NCBI GenBank assembly: GCA_036365145.1
Contig: JAEOAD010000240.1
Coordinates: forward strand, 2,976,001 to 3,040,000
Direction: 5' to 3'
Length of the DNA stretch: 64,000 nucleotides
Origin: Orientallactaga sibirica
Taxonomy: Eukaryota > Chordata > Mammalia > Rodentia > Dipodidae
Shown here piece by piece: positions 25,265-39,163 of this stretch. Each line of letters begins with the position of its first letter. Positions within the stretch are counted from its first letter, which is position 1. The notes below the pieces were generated by a model. The model saw only the letters and a list, made by a program, of their open reading frames with translations. It was not told where the DNA came from and did not search any database. The translations under genes and the position numbers were made by a program.

Positions 25265-25490
25265 AACAAGGTTTCTCAAGCCCATCATTATTGACATTTG
25301 AAATGGGCAATATTAATGGGTGGGGCAGTGGTTGGCTCAGCCCTATTTATTGTCAACCTCCCTGTTCTCTACATGCTAAATGTGTGCTTCCCATTCCAGG
25401 AGATGGGACAACCATTATCTGTAGACATTATCAAATGTAATCTTGGGACCAAAGTTCATAGGCCCTGGTGTGAACCAAATGTTAAAGCAA
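25265..25490 (-). mobile_element. MER20-like hAT-Charlie DNA transposon relic
   Basis: The plus strand reads GGTTTCTCAAGCCCATCATT, ATTGACATTTGAAATGGGC, GATGGGACAACCATTATCTG and AGACATTATCAAATGTAATC. That is the reverse complement of the MER20 consensus as I remember it. It has no coding capacity. Confidence 0.7.
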
Positions 25491-25539
25491 ACCGTTCAAC
25501 TAGAACAGCCCTTATAAGAACACTACATACAAGTCATAA

Positions 25540-25695
25540 TTCCAAGCACTTTGTATACATTTAATTTGATCTATAACATAGGGTCTACATTTCCTCTATT
25601 TTATAGGTAAAATCACAGGTGACCAGCTACATAAGTAGCAGAGAGGGAAGTCAGAGTTTATGTCCTAACTACTGCACTACCTGCCAGGGCACAGT
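25540..25695 (+). repeat. MIR SINE relic
   Basis: MIR-like order: TTTCCTCTATTTTATAGGTA, GTGACCAGCTACATAAGTAG, then TCAGAGTTTATGTCC. Confidence 0.55.
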
Positions 25696-27167
25696 AGAAG
25701 AAGCTCATGTCAGAACTTTGCTGTAAGCTTTTCGTGTATGACTTTTAGTACCTTGGAACTCTGGCTCCTTGGATGCCTCTACCAGGTTTAGAACATTCAT
25801 TTGTAAAATATGAACATGAACAGGATCTTAAAGAGATGTTTTATGAAGATATTTAGTGTGGCTTCAAGGAACTACTGTGAATCTAGCTTCTTTTGATCTG
25901 GGTCACTCCTATCCATAACCAGAGGCACAAAATAGCTCTTGGGTAACAGCTTACTTTGGTGAGCACAAATCATAGCTATTGGCCACACAAGTAATCAAAT
26001 CTGTTGAATAGTTCTGGGTATGCAAGGGACCCTCACTCGCTTCTCATACTGTACCAAGAAGAGGTAAGCAGAAAGAGTGACTCTAGAGATGTCCACACTA
26101 TAATCCTTGGCCTGTATGCAGCTTACAGGGCAAAGGGGAGCTGGCAAGTAAAACAAAGTTACTTGTAAATAATTAAACTGAGTTTAACACGAAGAGATTA
26201 ATGTGGATTATCCCAAACTAATCACCAGAGTCCTTCAAAATGTTTTAGCTATGGCCAGAGGCATGAGTCCCAGAGACACAGCACTGAGCAAGGACATCAG
26301 AGGATAGTGCAGTGAAAAGAATGCTCACTTCTGCACCACACACAAGGAAACTGGAATTATGCTGAGAGGGTTAACCCAGCCCCTATGCATGGAAGATATA
26401 CAAATCTGTGCAGCAGCCCATATTTTTGAGTCCTCCTGTACAACAATGATGACTATCATTAATAACAATGCATCCTAACCTTAAAAATGGCTAAAAGAGA
26501 ATTTTAAGTATTTTCACCACAAACAAAAAACAACAAAATCCCTCAATGATATTGAAATCACATTTTCTCCCAGAACCTCCAACAAAGAGCCCAGGCCAGC
26601 TGACACTTGCTTTTGGCCTTAGGAGCCTTAGTGTAGTCCCACAAACCACTCCTACTCTGACCTGCATACCTGTGTGGAGTAATCTGTACTGTTTACAGCC
26701 AGCAGAGACAGAAAGTTTACACCACACCACATGCTCAAGACAAGGCAGAATGTAACTTATCCACAGCCATGCATTCCATGGGTTTGGGGAAACTGAGCAG
26801 ACAGGGGCCAAAAACATTAGGTCTTTCCAATGCTTAAGCTATCTCCTTAAATAGGTATTTCACAGATGAGAGACCTTGGCTCAAGGGCACTGTGTGTACA
26901 GACTGGACTGCTGGTAAGTGACAAAGCCCCATGAGCTTACACATCTTGTTACCTTTGGATGTGCTGCCTTGAACATTAAGAATGCCAAAAATACAGACAT
27001 TTAAACAAAGAATCTTTACAAATACCAAAAAAGAAATGATATTCTGTTGGCAGGGAAAAGAATAGGTAAAAATCCATGAATTGATAAGATTTAAATCTAG
27101 TCCTGATGGACAGATAGGATTTCAAAAGATGAATAGGAAGGCACGATCATTTTTGCAAAGCTGGAAT

Positions 27168-27173
<6 letters not shown>

Positions 27174-27208
<35 letters not shown>
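27174..27208. repeat. (GT)n microsatellite
   Basis: About 34 bp of pure GT. Confidence 0.95.
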
Positions 27209-27210
<2 letters not shown>

Positions 27211-27744
27211 GTTAACTGGCCACCACTAAAGTGTTCAGACTTCATCACATGTCTAAGCAACAATAAGACAGGCTGTTAAATGGTGATACTCTCAGGGTAG
27301 ATAACTGGTTCATGAACAGGGATATGGCAGACATGTTTGTATCACAGTCAATGGGACAATATGATGCTGCTAATGCTACAGGCAGAACATTCTGTAGTAT
27401 GTACATGCAGAACCCCAGACCACCTGTGAAAGCCTCTCAGGATGTTCTGTGCCATGGCTACCCACACTACAACACTGGCCAAAACTGATTAGATACTTAA
27501 CTAAAACTGGCTGAAGCTTTCAATTTTGGGAACTTGGGACTGAATCTCTGAGATGTTCTCTTAGTGCTTAAACTCACTGGCCAGGGCTGTCTCCTAAAGA
27601 GCTTGTCTGCAGAGGGAAGAATAAAGGAGATGTGTCCAGAGACAGAAGTCTAGGGAAACAGCAAGTGCCTTTAGATCCTACCACCTTCTAGATTCAAATC
27701 CAGGCCGTGAGGTCCTATTGTACCTACTGAGCTGGGGACATGAG

Positions 27745-27749
<5 letters not shown>

Positions 27750-27785
<36 letters not shown>
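27750..27785. repeat. (CT)n microsatellite
   Basis: About 35 bp of pure CT. Confidence 0.95.
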
Positions 27786-27788
<3 letters not shown>

Positions 27789-28084
27789 ATACTTACATTT
27801 GCCCCTCTTCTTTATATAAATTGAGCAAGTACAGGAAAATGACCCTTTGTGTCAGATTCTCTAACAAGAACTGAGACCATGTGCCTTCACTCTCTTCCAA
27901 ACAGCTAGGAGAGCCCCAAGGCTCTCTCAACTTGTCTGCCTTCTCCAAATGGGGAAGAGTGACTGTTACCAAGGAAACAATCAAATAAGCGAACAGAGAG
28001 GGTGACCAAAGTCCATGGCCAGCAGCTGAACACTGTGCTTAGTAGTGCCCAGCTGTTCTGCTTCCATGTTCAGTCTTCCTGCTG

Positions 28085-28700
28085 TGCTCTATCAGCTACC
28101 ATACCACCTTGCTAGTCCATCCTCCATACCTCCTTGAAAGTTTTGTGTTCCTTGAGCTGTTACAACATGGCTTCCACCCAAAGATAGTATTGAATCTGCC
28201 CTAGCTCTAGTCACCTTCAACTTGCTTATTTCCAAATGCAAAGGACAGTGCTCAGCCCTTATCTCAACCTCTCAGCAGCATCTGACACTGCTGAAACTCA
28301 GTGCCTTTAACTGCTTCAGGTGCAGCATCTTTTTAAAAATCTTTTTAAAAATATTGATTTTATTTATTTATTTGAAAGAGAAATAAGGGGGAGAGAGAAA
28401 ATGGATGCGCCAGGGCCTATAGCCACTTCAAACTCCAGACAAGAGCACCCCCCCTTGTTTATCTGGCTAATGTGGGTCTTGGGGAATCAAACCTGGGTCC
28501 TCTGGCTTTGCAGACAAACGCCTTAACTGCTAAGCCATCCCTCCAGTCCCAGGTGCAGTATTCTCACATTCCTTCTTAATCTCTGATTTTCCTTTCTCTA
28601 TACATCTCTCAAGTATTGATGTTCCTCTGGCCTCTAAGCCTTTGCCTCTTCTAATAGGACACTGATCCCCCACAGCTCTTATTTTTATCCACAATTTTAC
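28085..28700 (+). repeat. L2 (CR1-like) LINE relic, interrupted by a SINE
   Basis: The text around CAACCTCTCAGCAGCATCTG, TGACACTGCTGAAACTCAGT and CCTCTTCTAATAGGACACTG follows the 3' ORF region of L2. The SINE at 28326-28549 splits it. It has no open frame. Confidence 0.55.
28326..28549 (-). mobile_element. tRNA-derived SINE
   Basis: Same abundant family. The duplication CAGGTGCAG lies at 28317-28325 and 28550-28558. Confidence 0.88.
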
Positions 28701-28738
28701 TAAAAGCTGGGGTATAAAAATAAATTAAAGAACATTTT

Positions 28739-28748
28739 TAAAGATATT

Positions 28749-28787
<39 letters not shown>

Positions 28788-28975
28788 TTAGAGAGAGAGA
28801 GACATAGAAAAATAGAGAAAGAGGCAAATAGAATGTATGTATGGGTGCTGTAAAGGAACTCCAGACACATGTACCATTTGGTACATCTGGCTTTATGTGG
28901 GTACTGGGGAATTGAACTGAAGCCGTCAGGCTTTGTAAGTAAGCATCTTTAACCACTGAGCAATCTCTCCAGCCC
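28739..28975 (-). mobile_element. tRNA-derived SINE with long (ATTT)n tail
   Basis: About 40 bp of ATTT units precede a GA tract. The duplication AACATTTT lies at 28731-28738 and 28976-28983. Confidence 0.88.
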
Positions 28976-31154
28976 AACATTTTCATTTCAAATATTAAAG
29001 TAAAATTCTGCTTAAAAAAAAAATATCTAACTTGGACTAGTGAAAAATTCTGGGATGTATTTTACACTACAAACTGTCTTCTATGGCCACTAATGTGCTC
29101 TTAGCCGGTTGGGGTTTGTAAAGTACTCCAGTGTGAAGCAGTGTGTGTGGGCTTACATGGAAGTTTTAGAAGCACCTTCCCCACCCTGACAGTTTGGTTT
29201 GCCACTTTCACACCAGCCTCTGAACATTCCATCTGTAAAAGACTCCCAGTGTTTTGGGAAACACCAGCAACATCATGGTGATGCATGAGAGTTCACATCA
29301 ATCAAAGGCATTACTTTCCGAGATAGCTTTCAAGTAATTCTATGGAGAGCTGAAGGCCCACAAAAATGCTAACCAATCATATAGCTAGACAGCTCTCTCC
29401 CTCTAGAATTTTAAAGCACTGCAAGTGCCTTGCATGTCAAAGGAAAGGTGATCTGTCTTTGTGCAAGTCTAGTGTCTGGATTTCCCATCTCCAAGTTCCA
29501 GGAAGCCGGAGTGCTGTTCAGTCCCTGTTGACAAGCATACTCAATTCTTGATATTAAGGTCACTAGTAACCTGACATGGGCAATGTGCAGAATGTTATGT
29601 ATGCTCCTCCTGCCACTTCCCTCCCCTCATTAGCATCAGATCTCTCTGAGACAAACAAAAAGAAGAAAAGACAGTGATGAACAGTATGGGTAAAATGTGA
29701 CAGTAAAAGGCAGCAAAAGTAGCATTATGTGAACTAACATTAACACCTAATTACTTGTGGCACATGCCATACCTGGTGTGAGAGTTTTCCAAGCTTATTC
29801 CTAGTCAGCAAAGAAATCCCTTTGAAATGTCAAATTCTAGTGCCTTTTCCTGAGGAAAACCTACAGTGTAATTCTCCAAATCACAGGTGGGTGGAGAACT
29901 ACAACCACAGAATTGATGCACACAGACCCAGGTTTTTAGGCATATCTGTAATCGAGCCCATCAGAAAAGTATTAAGAGGACAGTGTGGCCCTCATCCACT
30001 TCCCTCATACAAATGTTTTAAAATCATTGCATTTCAGTTTTACTATGCTATATCTTGGTATTTAAATTCTTTTCTAAATTTATAAAATTAATTATTTTCA
30101 ATAAATTTTAGTAGTTTAACAAGGGAAACAGATCTATCCTTTGATTTCAAATGATTCCCATTTCTCCCTAAAACTGAAGATATAATATTCTAAGGTGAAA
30201 ATATACAGATCAGGAGGGAGGGTGGGGAAAAAGGATACCAAAATACACTTCTTCCCAGCAAAGAACCCCTTTACTTTTCTATTTTTTTTTTATTTCAAAC
30301 AAGCTTGTTTTGAAGTCTAATGTGAAGTAATTTAAAAATTAAAATAATGGCATGGATTAAAATACTTCTATTATTTTAGGTTGAATCTGAAGAAATTAAA
30401 TGTCATTTTCTATGTTGGGGTTAAGAGCAGTCAAAATGTCCTTCAGAGAGTCTTAGGGATACAATGTTCCAATAAGAGGGAGCAAACTTTGAGAACATTA
30501 GCTTGTATTCTGTTTCCAAAACTAATCCTCCAGGCATAAACTACAAAGTTAATAAAATGCAGATTAAAACCAACCAAGGACAAGTTATTAATTCCATTTT
30601 CCATTTCACTCTTCAATTCTTATTTGAAATACACTAGGAGTTTTTGCTGCCAGCACGGTAGTAACCCTAATAGTCCATGGATATTATTACCAAGGCTGTA
30701 GCTACAGCCTGCAATGCAAACGCCATATGTCTAACTATTCCACTAAAAGTATACACAGAACTGAAACATTTTGAGCTCTTCAGTTTACAAAATCTTTCTT
30801 CCAGTGCCTGGAAGGTACTTCTCCAGACTCCATTCTTTTCCCTGCTTTTTCTTTTGACCCCAGATCTGAGGGCCAGACTATGGCACCAGTAGTAACTGGA
30901 CAGTGCTTAAGGGATGGAAACCACGCTCAGTGCTCTCTGGTTTCCCAGGGATGAGCATCACTTCAGCGGGAAGCAATGGCACAAAGCAAGCAGCGCTTTC
31001 TTTCCTGCCTGCTGTGGGATGCAGGGATTTTGGCAAGGGCAGCTAAGGAGGGAAGTCACAATGGAAAATAACAAGATTCTGGTCAATACAGCAGTTAAAA
31101 CTTCCTTATCTTTCCTGGAAATAGCTTTCTGCACTCAATTTACTTAGGTGTGTT

Positions 31155-31295
31155 TAAAACAGAGTCTTACGCTCTAGCTCAAGATGACCCTGTACTCTTT
31201 ATCTAGCCCAAGCTATCCTCAAATTCATAGCAGTACTCTTGCCTCCATTTCTGAAATGTTGCAATTAAAGGCACTTGAGCTGGGTCCCAATTCTT
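31155..31295 (-). mobile_element. Old B1-like SINE
   Basis: A diverged antisense 7SL-type body (AGAGTCTTACGCTCTAGCTC, GTTGCAATTAAAGGCACTTG). Confidence 0.5.
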
Positions 31296-33842
31296 TTTCT
31301 TAATAAAAGTCCACCCTAGTTCCTCCCACCAATTCCTAGTTGCTAATAAATAAAAGCTATCTATTGAATGATGTCCCTTGCCGGGCATTGTGCTAAATGA
31401 TTTCTGTTTCAATGCAAAAAAAACAACAAAAATATTTGCGGCCTCACTTCACTAGTATGAAACTCCCCCTCTGGCATATAGCCTCACAAGACTGGAAGAA
31501 ACACAGCCATGTAGTTAAGCTGCTTTTCATCTTGTTTACATTTATGATGAATCACGTTCTATTGTCAAACAATGAGCCATAAACCTATGGGATAGAACCC
31601 TTTTAAGGGTTCTGAAATCCATAAGAAGGTAAATTATATGCTATTAAAACTACCAGCAGGCAGCCCAAAGATGAAAACAATGGCATGCACACTTGGGGAA
31701 GGATGAACAGAGATACAAAATGTCTCAACAGATTCATGAGCACATAGATGTTAAGAAAAATAAAATAAGGTAAAATCCTAAATTAGGTGTGTTTTGGAGA
31801 CAGTAACTATGAAACCTTAATGAAAGCACAGTTGTTCCTGGTAAGTAGAATAATATACATGTATTATATGTATATAGTCTCACAATGTGAGAAGAAGCAC
31901 GTGTGAAGGAAACACTGGACACCATACTAAGGAGAGGTGGCTTTAACATGAATTTCTTCCAACTGAAGTCAGCAGACCAGTAGCTCCAACAGTACCTGGG
32001 AAGATGCTCAAAATACAACTTCTGTGGCTACTCAGACTTACTAAGAACCTTGGGCCAGAACACACAGTCCACATTTAAACACACTATCGGGGTAACTACG
32101 CTACGTGTTATAACTTGAATCACTGCTTTAGTGGAAATAGGAGGTTACAACAAAACCCTGAGCTGGGCAACATGAGAAAAGCAGTATTTGAGGATGATTA
32201 ATTTAGTAGTGCAAAGTCATACAATCCAAAGAGCCTCAGCCATGCAGTCATTTACGTGACATAGCACTTTTCATTCATTTGGGGGCAGAAGACCAAGGCG
32301 CTTTCTCTGTCTCACTTCCTCACAGAAGAGCAGGTTGGTGAAATTGCAAATTCTCTGGTGGAAAGTACCTAATCTATGACATTTTATATCAGTGTGGTTC
32401 TGATAAGCATTGCTTATTAAAACATGGTTGTCTCAAAAACTTTCACTGAAATGGAAAAAAAATTTAATTAGGTATATCATGTATAAAATGAAAACAAGAA
32501 AAAATGATAGCTATTACTAAACACAATCTACCAACCTAGAAAATAATGAGCAGAAATGAATGAAAACGCCATCTAAGAATCACACACCCAAAGAACATGT
32601 TGAGTGTAAATAAAGACTGACTTTTCAAGAAAACACAACTTCTTTAATTTAAGTCAGTATTGACCTTCATAGAAACCCTGCACGTACCTACATTTATTCC
32701 AGTGATGGTACATTGGCATAAAAGATTTTTTATAAGCCACTTTCACAGCCAGTTTACAAGTCATATAAGAAAACAAATACAGTTTTCATTTGATAAATCA
32801 TTCTGAAAATAGCTTTAAAACTGGAAAAGGTCATTTTCTACAATCACTATTATTTTTATTCACTAGCTATGGTTCTCAGGACTTTCGACTGCCATACAAA
32901 CAACCATGTCCTCTCCAACAGAAAGGGCTTTGTAGCCCATGAGTGAATGTCAGATAAAGGGCTCCAAGGATGGCTGGACGTTCTTGTACAATATGTGACT
33001 ACATAAGAAGGTTAATCTGAGTAGCTCCTGTTGATTTTTTAAAAAGCATTCTCATTTAATAAGTATTTGCTAGGTCCTACTACAGGCAAGGCTCAGATCT
33101 TGTTCACCTGGCAGACATATAGTTGAATAAAGGATGGCTCTTTCTTCTGCTCTCAGCATGATAGTTTTGGAACAGATCAACAATGACCATAAAAATTTCA
33201 CATCACAAAAATTCTGTACTCTTGAAATGAGACAAAAGAGTAATTCATTTTAACCTATACCCTGACTTTATCTTATTATTCATACAATACTTAATAAATC
33301 ATAATTTTATTCATTCTAACTGCTAATGCAGCTTTCAACAGCAGTTAATAAATCATCTTCATTTTTTTATGCTTCTCACATCCACTGACCTTCCCTTTTA
33401 AAGTACTGAGTTCTTCACATATTCTTTGTTAAGAAATCCCAGGATGATTAAATAATGAAGACTAGCTAAAGTATTTAAAAGGAGTAAGTATATACAGTTT
33501 GTTAAATACATGTCAATTATAAAATTCCATTTTAGTACATAAAGTTCTCCTTATATTTCTTAAGAATCTCTTATAAAATTTCTCCTTAAGAACTCCTTTA
33601 ATCAAAATATGGACTGCCCAGAAATTTTAATTATAAACTGAAAACCTATAGTTGATGAGATGTAACATTCAATACTGCCAGATGACTATAAAACTAACAT
33701 GCTTCAGAAATTAGCATCTTAAATATTCTAAAATTACTATCATCTCAAACTGCAATTCATAAAAATAATACAGTACATTTATGTCAATCGTTATTCATCA
33801 TGTTAACACAGCCTCAAAGCCAAATTTAAATAGTTCTGGTGT

Positions 33843-33901
33843 CTGCCGGACTTTTACAGTGGCTAGGGGCTCTGGTGTGCCCATTCTCTCTCTCTCTCAA
33901 A

Positions 33902-33940
<39 letters not shown>

Positions 33941-33945
33941 AGTAT
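33843..33945 (+). mobile_element. 3' half of tRNA-derived SINE
   Basis: Only the 3' portion is present (ACAGTGGCTAGGGGCTCTGG, CCCATTCTCTCTCTC), followed by (AAAT)n. The tRNA-like head is missing. Confidence 0.8.
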
Positions 33946-34617
33946 TTAAAAAAATTTTTAGGAACTCATTATGAATTCAAAACTGAGGAAGACCTTAACC
34001 GCCTTTGGAAGATTTTCACAGAGCTAACAAAACAAATCCCAACAATTTGAAAACGAAGACCATCTGACAGGAGATGGCTGGTGTTGAGCAGAGGAGAAGT
34101 AGGACAACCTGAATGCTTGGTAAGAACCTCTATGACTTGATGACTTTTCCTTCAAGTGTCTAGCCCACAAAGAAGTAAATATGCCTTCAACACTTTGTCT
34201 CCTTCAGTAGTCCACAACTGTCCAGTCAGCTTGCTAGACCTATTTCCTTAAGCCTCCAAGCTCGTCCTTCTTGCCAATCTTCAACACTTTCTTATTCTAA
34301 ACAACACAATGAGGAGGAAAAGTTGAAAGAAACACTGACTAACAACATAAGACACAGTCTTATCACCTCTGAAATGTGTAACGACAATAGTACATTTGGT
34401 GTGCCACAGGTAGAAGGATCATCATTCATCAACACGTATGATGATTGTTTGGTCAGTTCCTTCTTTCCAGGTAGGGAACAATGAAGTGCAACCTTGTTAG
34501 GTAAAGGTATTTATCTTAACTTTATACAAAAATCTAAATGCTTAGGTCCAAGAAAATGGTTGACTAATATATTATCACAAAATAACATATTAGATGAGAA
34601 TATTAAAAAAAATGTAT

Positions 34618-34799
34618 GGGGCTGGAGAGACGGTTCAGCCATTAAAGGCACTTGCTTACAAAGCCTGTTGGCATGGATTCAATTCCCAGTACCTACATAA
34701 AGCCAAATGCACAAAGTGGCACATGCATCTAGAGTTTGTCTGCAGTGGCAAAAAGCTCTGGTGTACCCATACACACACTCTTCCTGCCTGTCTAATAAA
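34618..34799 (+). mobile_element. tRNA-derived SINE
   Basis: Full head to AATAAATAAG tail. Its tail hosts the B1 at 34817. Confidence 0.88.
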
Positions 34800-34816
34800 T
34801 AAGTAAAAACATTTTT

Positions 34817-34980
34817 TTTTTTTTTTTTTTTTTTTTTTGTTTTTCGAGGCAGGGTCTCACTCTGGTCCAGGCTGACCTGGAATTCACTATGTAGTCTCAG
34901 GGTGGCCTTGAACTCTCGGCGATCCTCCTACCTCTGCCTCCCGAGTGCTGGGATTAAAGGCGTGCGCCACCACGCCCGGC
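34817..34980 (-). mobile_element. B1 SINE nested in a SINE tail
   Basis: Near-consensus B1 (GGCGTGCGCCACCACGCCCG). An exact 17-bp duplication TAAGTAAAAACATTTTT lies at 34800-34816 and 34981-34997. Retained CpGs and the exact duplication make it one of the youngest insertions here. Confidence 0.94.
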
Positions 34981-35159
34981 TAAGTAAAAACATTTTTAAT
35001 AGACATATATCTACAGTATTGTTATAACTGTGGGAAAGATGAATGTATTGGATGGAGAAGGGGGATGTCAAACCTACATGTGGCTTTTATCTATACCTGT
35101 GTATCTTCAAAATTGTCTGTCCAGAGCAAGCATTAGTCTAAAATGAAAAAACACAATAA

Positions 35160-35270
35160 AAATGCTGGCATGGTGGTGCAGTGCCTGTAATCCCAGCACT
35201 GAGGAGGAGACAGGGAATCTTAGACTCACTAGCTAGCTAGTCTAACCAAAGTGGTGAAATCTAGATTTAG
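35160..35270 (+). mobile_element. B1/B4-like fragment (old)
   Basis: GCTGGCATGGTGGTGCAGTG and GTAATCCCAGCACTGAGGAG are recognisable. The 3' part is lost. Confidence 0.55.
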
Positions 35271-35381
35271 CCAAATCAATATGCCAAGACTGAAATTTCC
35301 AGTAGCTGGTATACACTCTTGTGCTAATTTAATCATTCCATCAGACTGTCCTTTTCTTTATGCCCTGACAAAGTTAAATTA

Positions 35382-35555
35382 GGGGCTAGAAAATGGCTGA
35401 GTGGTTGCACTTGCCTGCAAAACCTAAGGACCCAGGTTCAATTCCCCAGATGCACAAGGTAGCACACATACCTGTAGTTCGTTTGCAGTGGCTAGAGGTC
35501 CCAACGTGTCCATTCTCTCTCTCTCTCTCTTTCTCTCAATAAATAAATTTTTAAA
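35382..35555 (+). mobile_element. tRNA-derived SINE with internal deletion
   Basis: The head GGGGCTAGAAAATGGCTGAG is followed by a CT-rich 3' part and an AATAAATAAA tail. Confidence 0.85.
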
Positions 35556-37264
35556 AATTTAAGGTAAAATGAAGTAACACCTGCGTTTAGTAGCTCCAGC
35601 TTATATATTGCTATGAAAGAGGAACTAAGTTCAGAAACTCATGTCCTCAACATCAGCTCAGCAAAGTAGGACCATGACCTGCAGTGTGGGTCAGATGCTC
35701 TAGGTTTTCAGTACTGATACTCTCTTGTCCCTGAGTGTCAAGTACTTCTTCTCAAAGGACCTTGAAAAGACCATTCAATTCAGAGGAAGGTTCTGACACA
35801 AATGGAGACTCCAGCAATGGCTTATGGTCTGCATGCCATGAGATCCTTTCCCAAACACAGTCATTCACCAATTATGTCACATCCTTTTCCATAAACTCCT
35901 AGCATATGGAACCAGGTGTCCCTAAAAGTTGGCAACAACAATTGTTTTAGAGTATGGTGTGCTATAGGATTAAACCACCCTTTTAGAATGACTGGGAGCC
36001 ATTCATTTGGTTTTCATCTAATGTCTAAGCCTTCTCTTACAGAGTTCTCACAATAAGCACCTCCACACCAGAACTTGGAAATAGGACATTCCAACAGAAA
36101 CCTAGAAAAAGTGTGAAAATTGAAAATTAAGAGCTAAGCTACTCTAATATTGTCAGAGAGTGACTTCTCCAAAAGAGATATCAGATGGTCAGCAAATCGA
36201 GGGGTGGGCTTTCAATATTTTAAGAGCCAAAGAGACAAGTGGCCAACAAAATGATCTCTGTGGAAGAAGTAGGGCCTCCACAATCTTCACAGCAAGGGAT
36301 CAGCCAATATAGCTTTCTCGAGCAATACTTCCCAAGCGTGGCTGCTTGGGAAGCATCTCCTTCCAGGATGTTATCTGCAGGGCTGCTGGCTGTTGGCCTG
36401 CCAGAAGGCTGAGGAGGAGGGAGGCTAGGCCAAAAGGTCTCTAAAGCCCAGGTTCTCAGTAGTGCCCGGGAGATCACCATGAGAATGAGGTATAAGCCTC
36501 AAGCCACTCTCTACTACTAAGAAACCTCAGGAAGCCATGGGCCTGTGGCTCATATGACGATACATACTGTGTCATAGGATTTCTGAGGTCCTTTTGCACC
36601 TGAAATCCTAATACATCTAAATTCAGTGAGAAACTTACAAAAAAATAAAAAGACCAAGAGCTACAAAACATAAATTGATGTACACTTTGACTATCAGGTG
36701 ATAGGCTGAGCTCTGATTATAGAATTTAGCATAGTTATATAATTCCAGCCAAGTCTAAAATACAATATTTTTATTTCTTTACAATATCCCTCTAAGGAAA
36801 AAGAAGTTTAAAACTCAGTTTACTCAGTTTCCCTATTTTGGAGACTAATTTCAGTTCTTACAGAGGTGACTCAACAGTGACAAATCTGGGACAATGACAT
36901 ATGACCATGAGAAAGAGAAGTTCATTCTTTCACTCAGCCTGAAGTACAGAAACTCAAGACATAGATGAAATAAATATATAATTTTAAATATGCCTAGTTT
37001 TTCAGAACGTGACAGGAATCAGAAAAATCAGAAATGGCTATAGGACAATAAATATCACAGCTACCTGGAAGCATCATTTGGATAAATGTAAATCCACCTC
37101 TAATTTTAACTATTTTGGTAACTGCCTTTTGATGACCCACTTCTTTGACTTATTAATTAGCACAGAGAGAATGCACTCTGGGTCACAGAAGTATTAACCC
37201 ATGGCCTGATACTATTGGAAGTGCTCTATGCAGATAACCACCCTGAAGCCTAAAGATCCAACAA

Positions 37265-37412
37265 AATGAGAAGTAATACCATCATCAAGTTACAACTGAG
37301 GAAACTGAGGTTCAGAGAGATAAGGTAATCTGCTGAAGGTCACAGTGCTAGTGTGTGATAGTGGCCAGATACAGGCCAGGGAATCTGGGTCCAGACTTCG
37401 GTGTTCTAACCT
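37265..37412 (+). repeat. MIR SINE relic
   Basis: One of the clearest MIRs here: AACTGAGGAAACTGAGGTTC, AGAGAGATAAGGTAATCTGC and AAGGTCACAGTGCTAG, then GGGAATCTGGGTCC. Confidence 0.8.
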
Positions 37413-39163
37413 CACATTGCTGCAGATGGACAGAGCAGTCTGAGAACAGCACACAGAAAGGCACTCTGGAACCTGCTCACACGGACACAGATACTTTTAG
37501 GTACTGCAAGCCTCTTCTCTCTTCCCTTCTTCACCACTTTTCTCTTAAAGAGGATTCAATTAAATAATTACAAATGTATCTACTTCCTGCAGAGATCTTT
37601 ATAAAGACAGAAACATCACGTCAAACTTTCCATGGTGGCTTTAACAGGAAGTCTTTTAAATCATATCAGATGTGAGATTTTTAAAACTTACAACAGTTAA
37701 CTTAAAAATTCTTTTGAATCAACTTTATAATACTGCAGAACTGAATCCTATGGATTTGTGTGCATCCTATATGAGAGTCTGTAAATGATGTGGACAGTCT
37801 CTTTTTAGCTGATAATATGCGTACATGTACATAATGTATTTTCATCATAATTCCCTCGTTTTCTCCTTTTGCATCCCTCCTGTGTGTGGACTCTTAATAC
37901 ACTGAAATTTTATTTAGGAAGCAAAGTGGGTGGAAAGAGCAAACAACCTTCACTGGTAATCATGATTTCTATTTTAAAACTCAGTCTCCACTGGTAATCT
38001 GATTTCCAGAACAATCTTAAGTGTTTTGGATGCATGAATGAGCTGAGCTACCTCTAAGGTCTCATGCAGCTGTAATATTTTATGACCTACTACATATATT
38101 TAGTTTTAAAAGTCAGATATTATAAGTTATTGTTTTTATGGCATATTGTTGACAATAGAAAAAGATAATTTGCAGTTTGTATAAAGGGACTTTTAACAGC
38201 ATAAGTGTTGGAGGTAGGGGTAGATTATGGTGGTTCAGGAACTGAACACCAAGCAAGAACTAGGTATGAATGCTGAGGGAAAAGTCAAGACTTACCTTCC
38301 CCCAACAAAGAAAGTGAATCTTCCCTAAACTACTAAGCATAGCTTTCTTCTTTGTCATTCTTATCTATTTAGGCCATCTTCCAGTCATCTCATAGCTATC
38401 ACTGGAGTTCATAGTGGCTCTCTATTTCAATCAAACAAAACTCATTTTGACAAACATATACATGTTAATGTTTCATATGGTATAAAGAAATTAAGAGCCC
38501 ATAGGCATTCTACAGGGATAGCAGACAAGCAGGGCACTGTACTAGCCTTCATCCTGCACACATTCCTCCTCTCTGACCTTGACATGTTTAGAGCTCTCAT
38601 TAGTACAGAATTGGTACACATACCTTATAAAATAATACAATTCAAGTGAGTAAATTTAGCATTATTGCAAGAGTCAGCCCTCATACAAAGGCACATTTTA
38701 TACCACAAAGTGCCAGGGTCAGTTTCTTCACATGGATTACTTATTAGCTCACCTGGGAAGTACAGCTGTATTGATTTCAAGATGCAATGCACGTTTTAAA
38801 CCCTCTTTTCACAATTTTAACTGGGTTCTATGTTCAATATGCAGCTCCTTTATGTGACTTTTAGCTGCTGGATAGGATGGCGCAAGGATACTCCTTGTGG
38901 AAAACGTACTTATACATATATAACATCACTCACTCTCAGCTCACAGTCTTTCTTGCTTCTGCATAGTAATATTCAGTAGTCATCATCTACTCTAGTATTT
39001 ACATTGTTGAAATCTGGAGTGAGTCATCTGCTTGTGGAAGAGTAGACCACCACCTTCCCCACAGGCCCCTTGTTCTGGGAGAGGTCCTGAGTGGTACAGG
39101 CTCACCCTAGAGTCTAGCACAACAAAGGGCACTGGACCAGGCAGCAACCCAAAGGTGCTCTAA

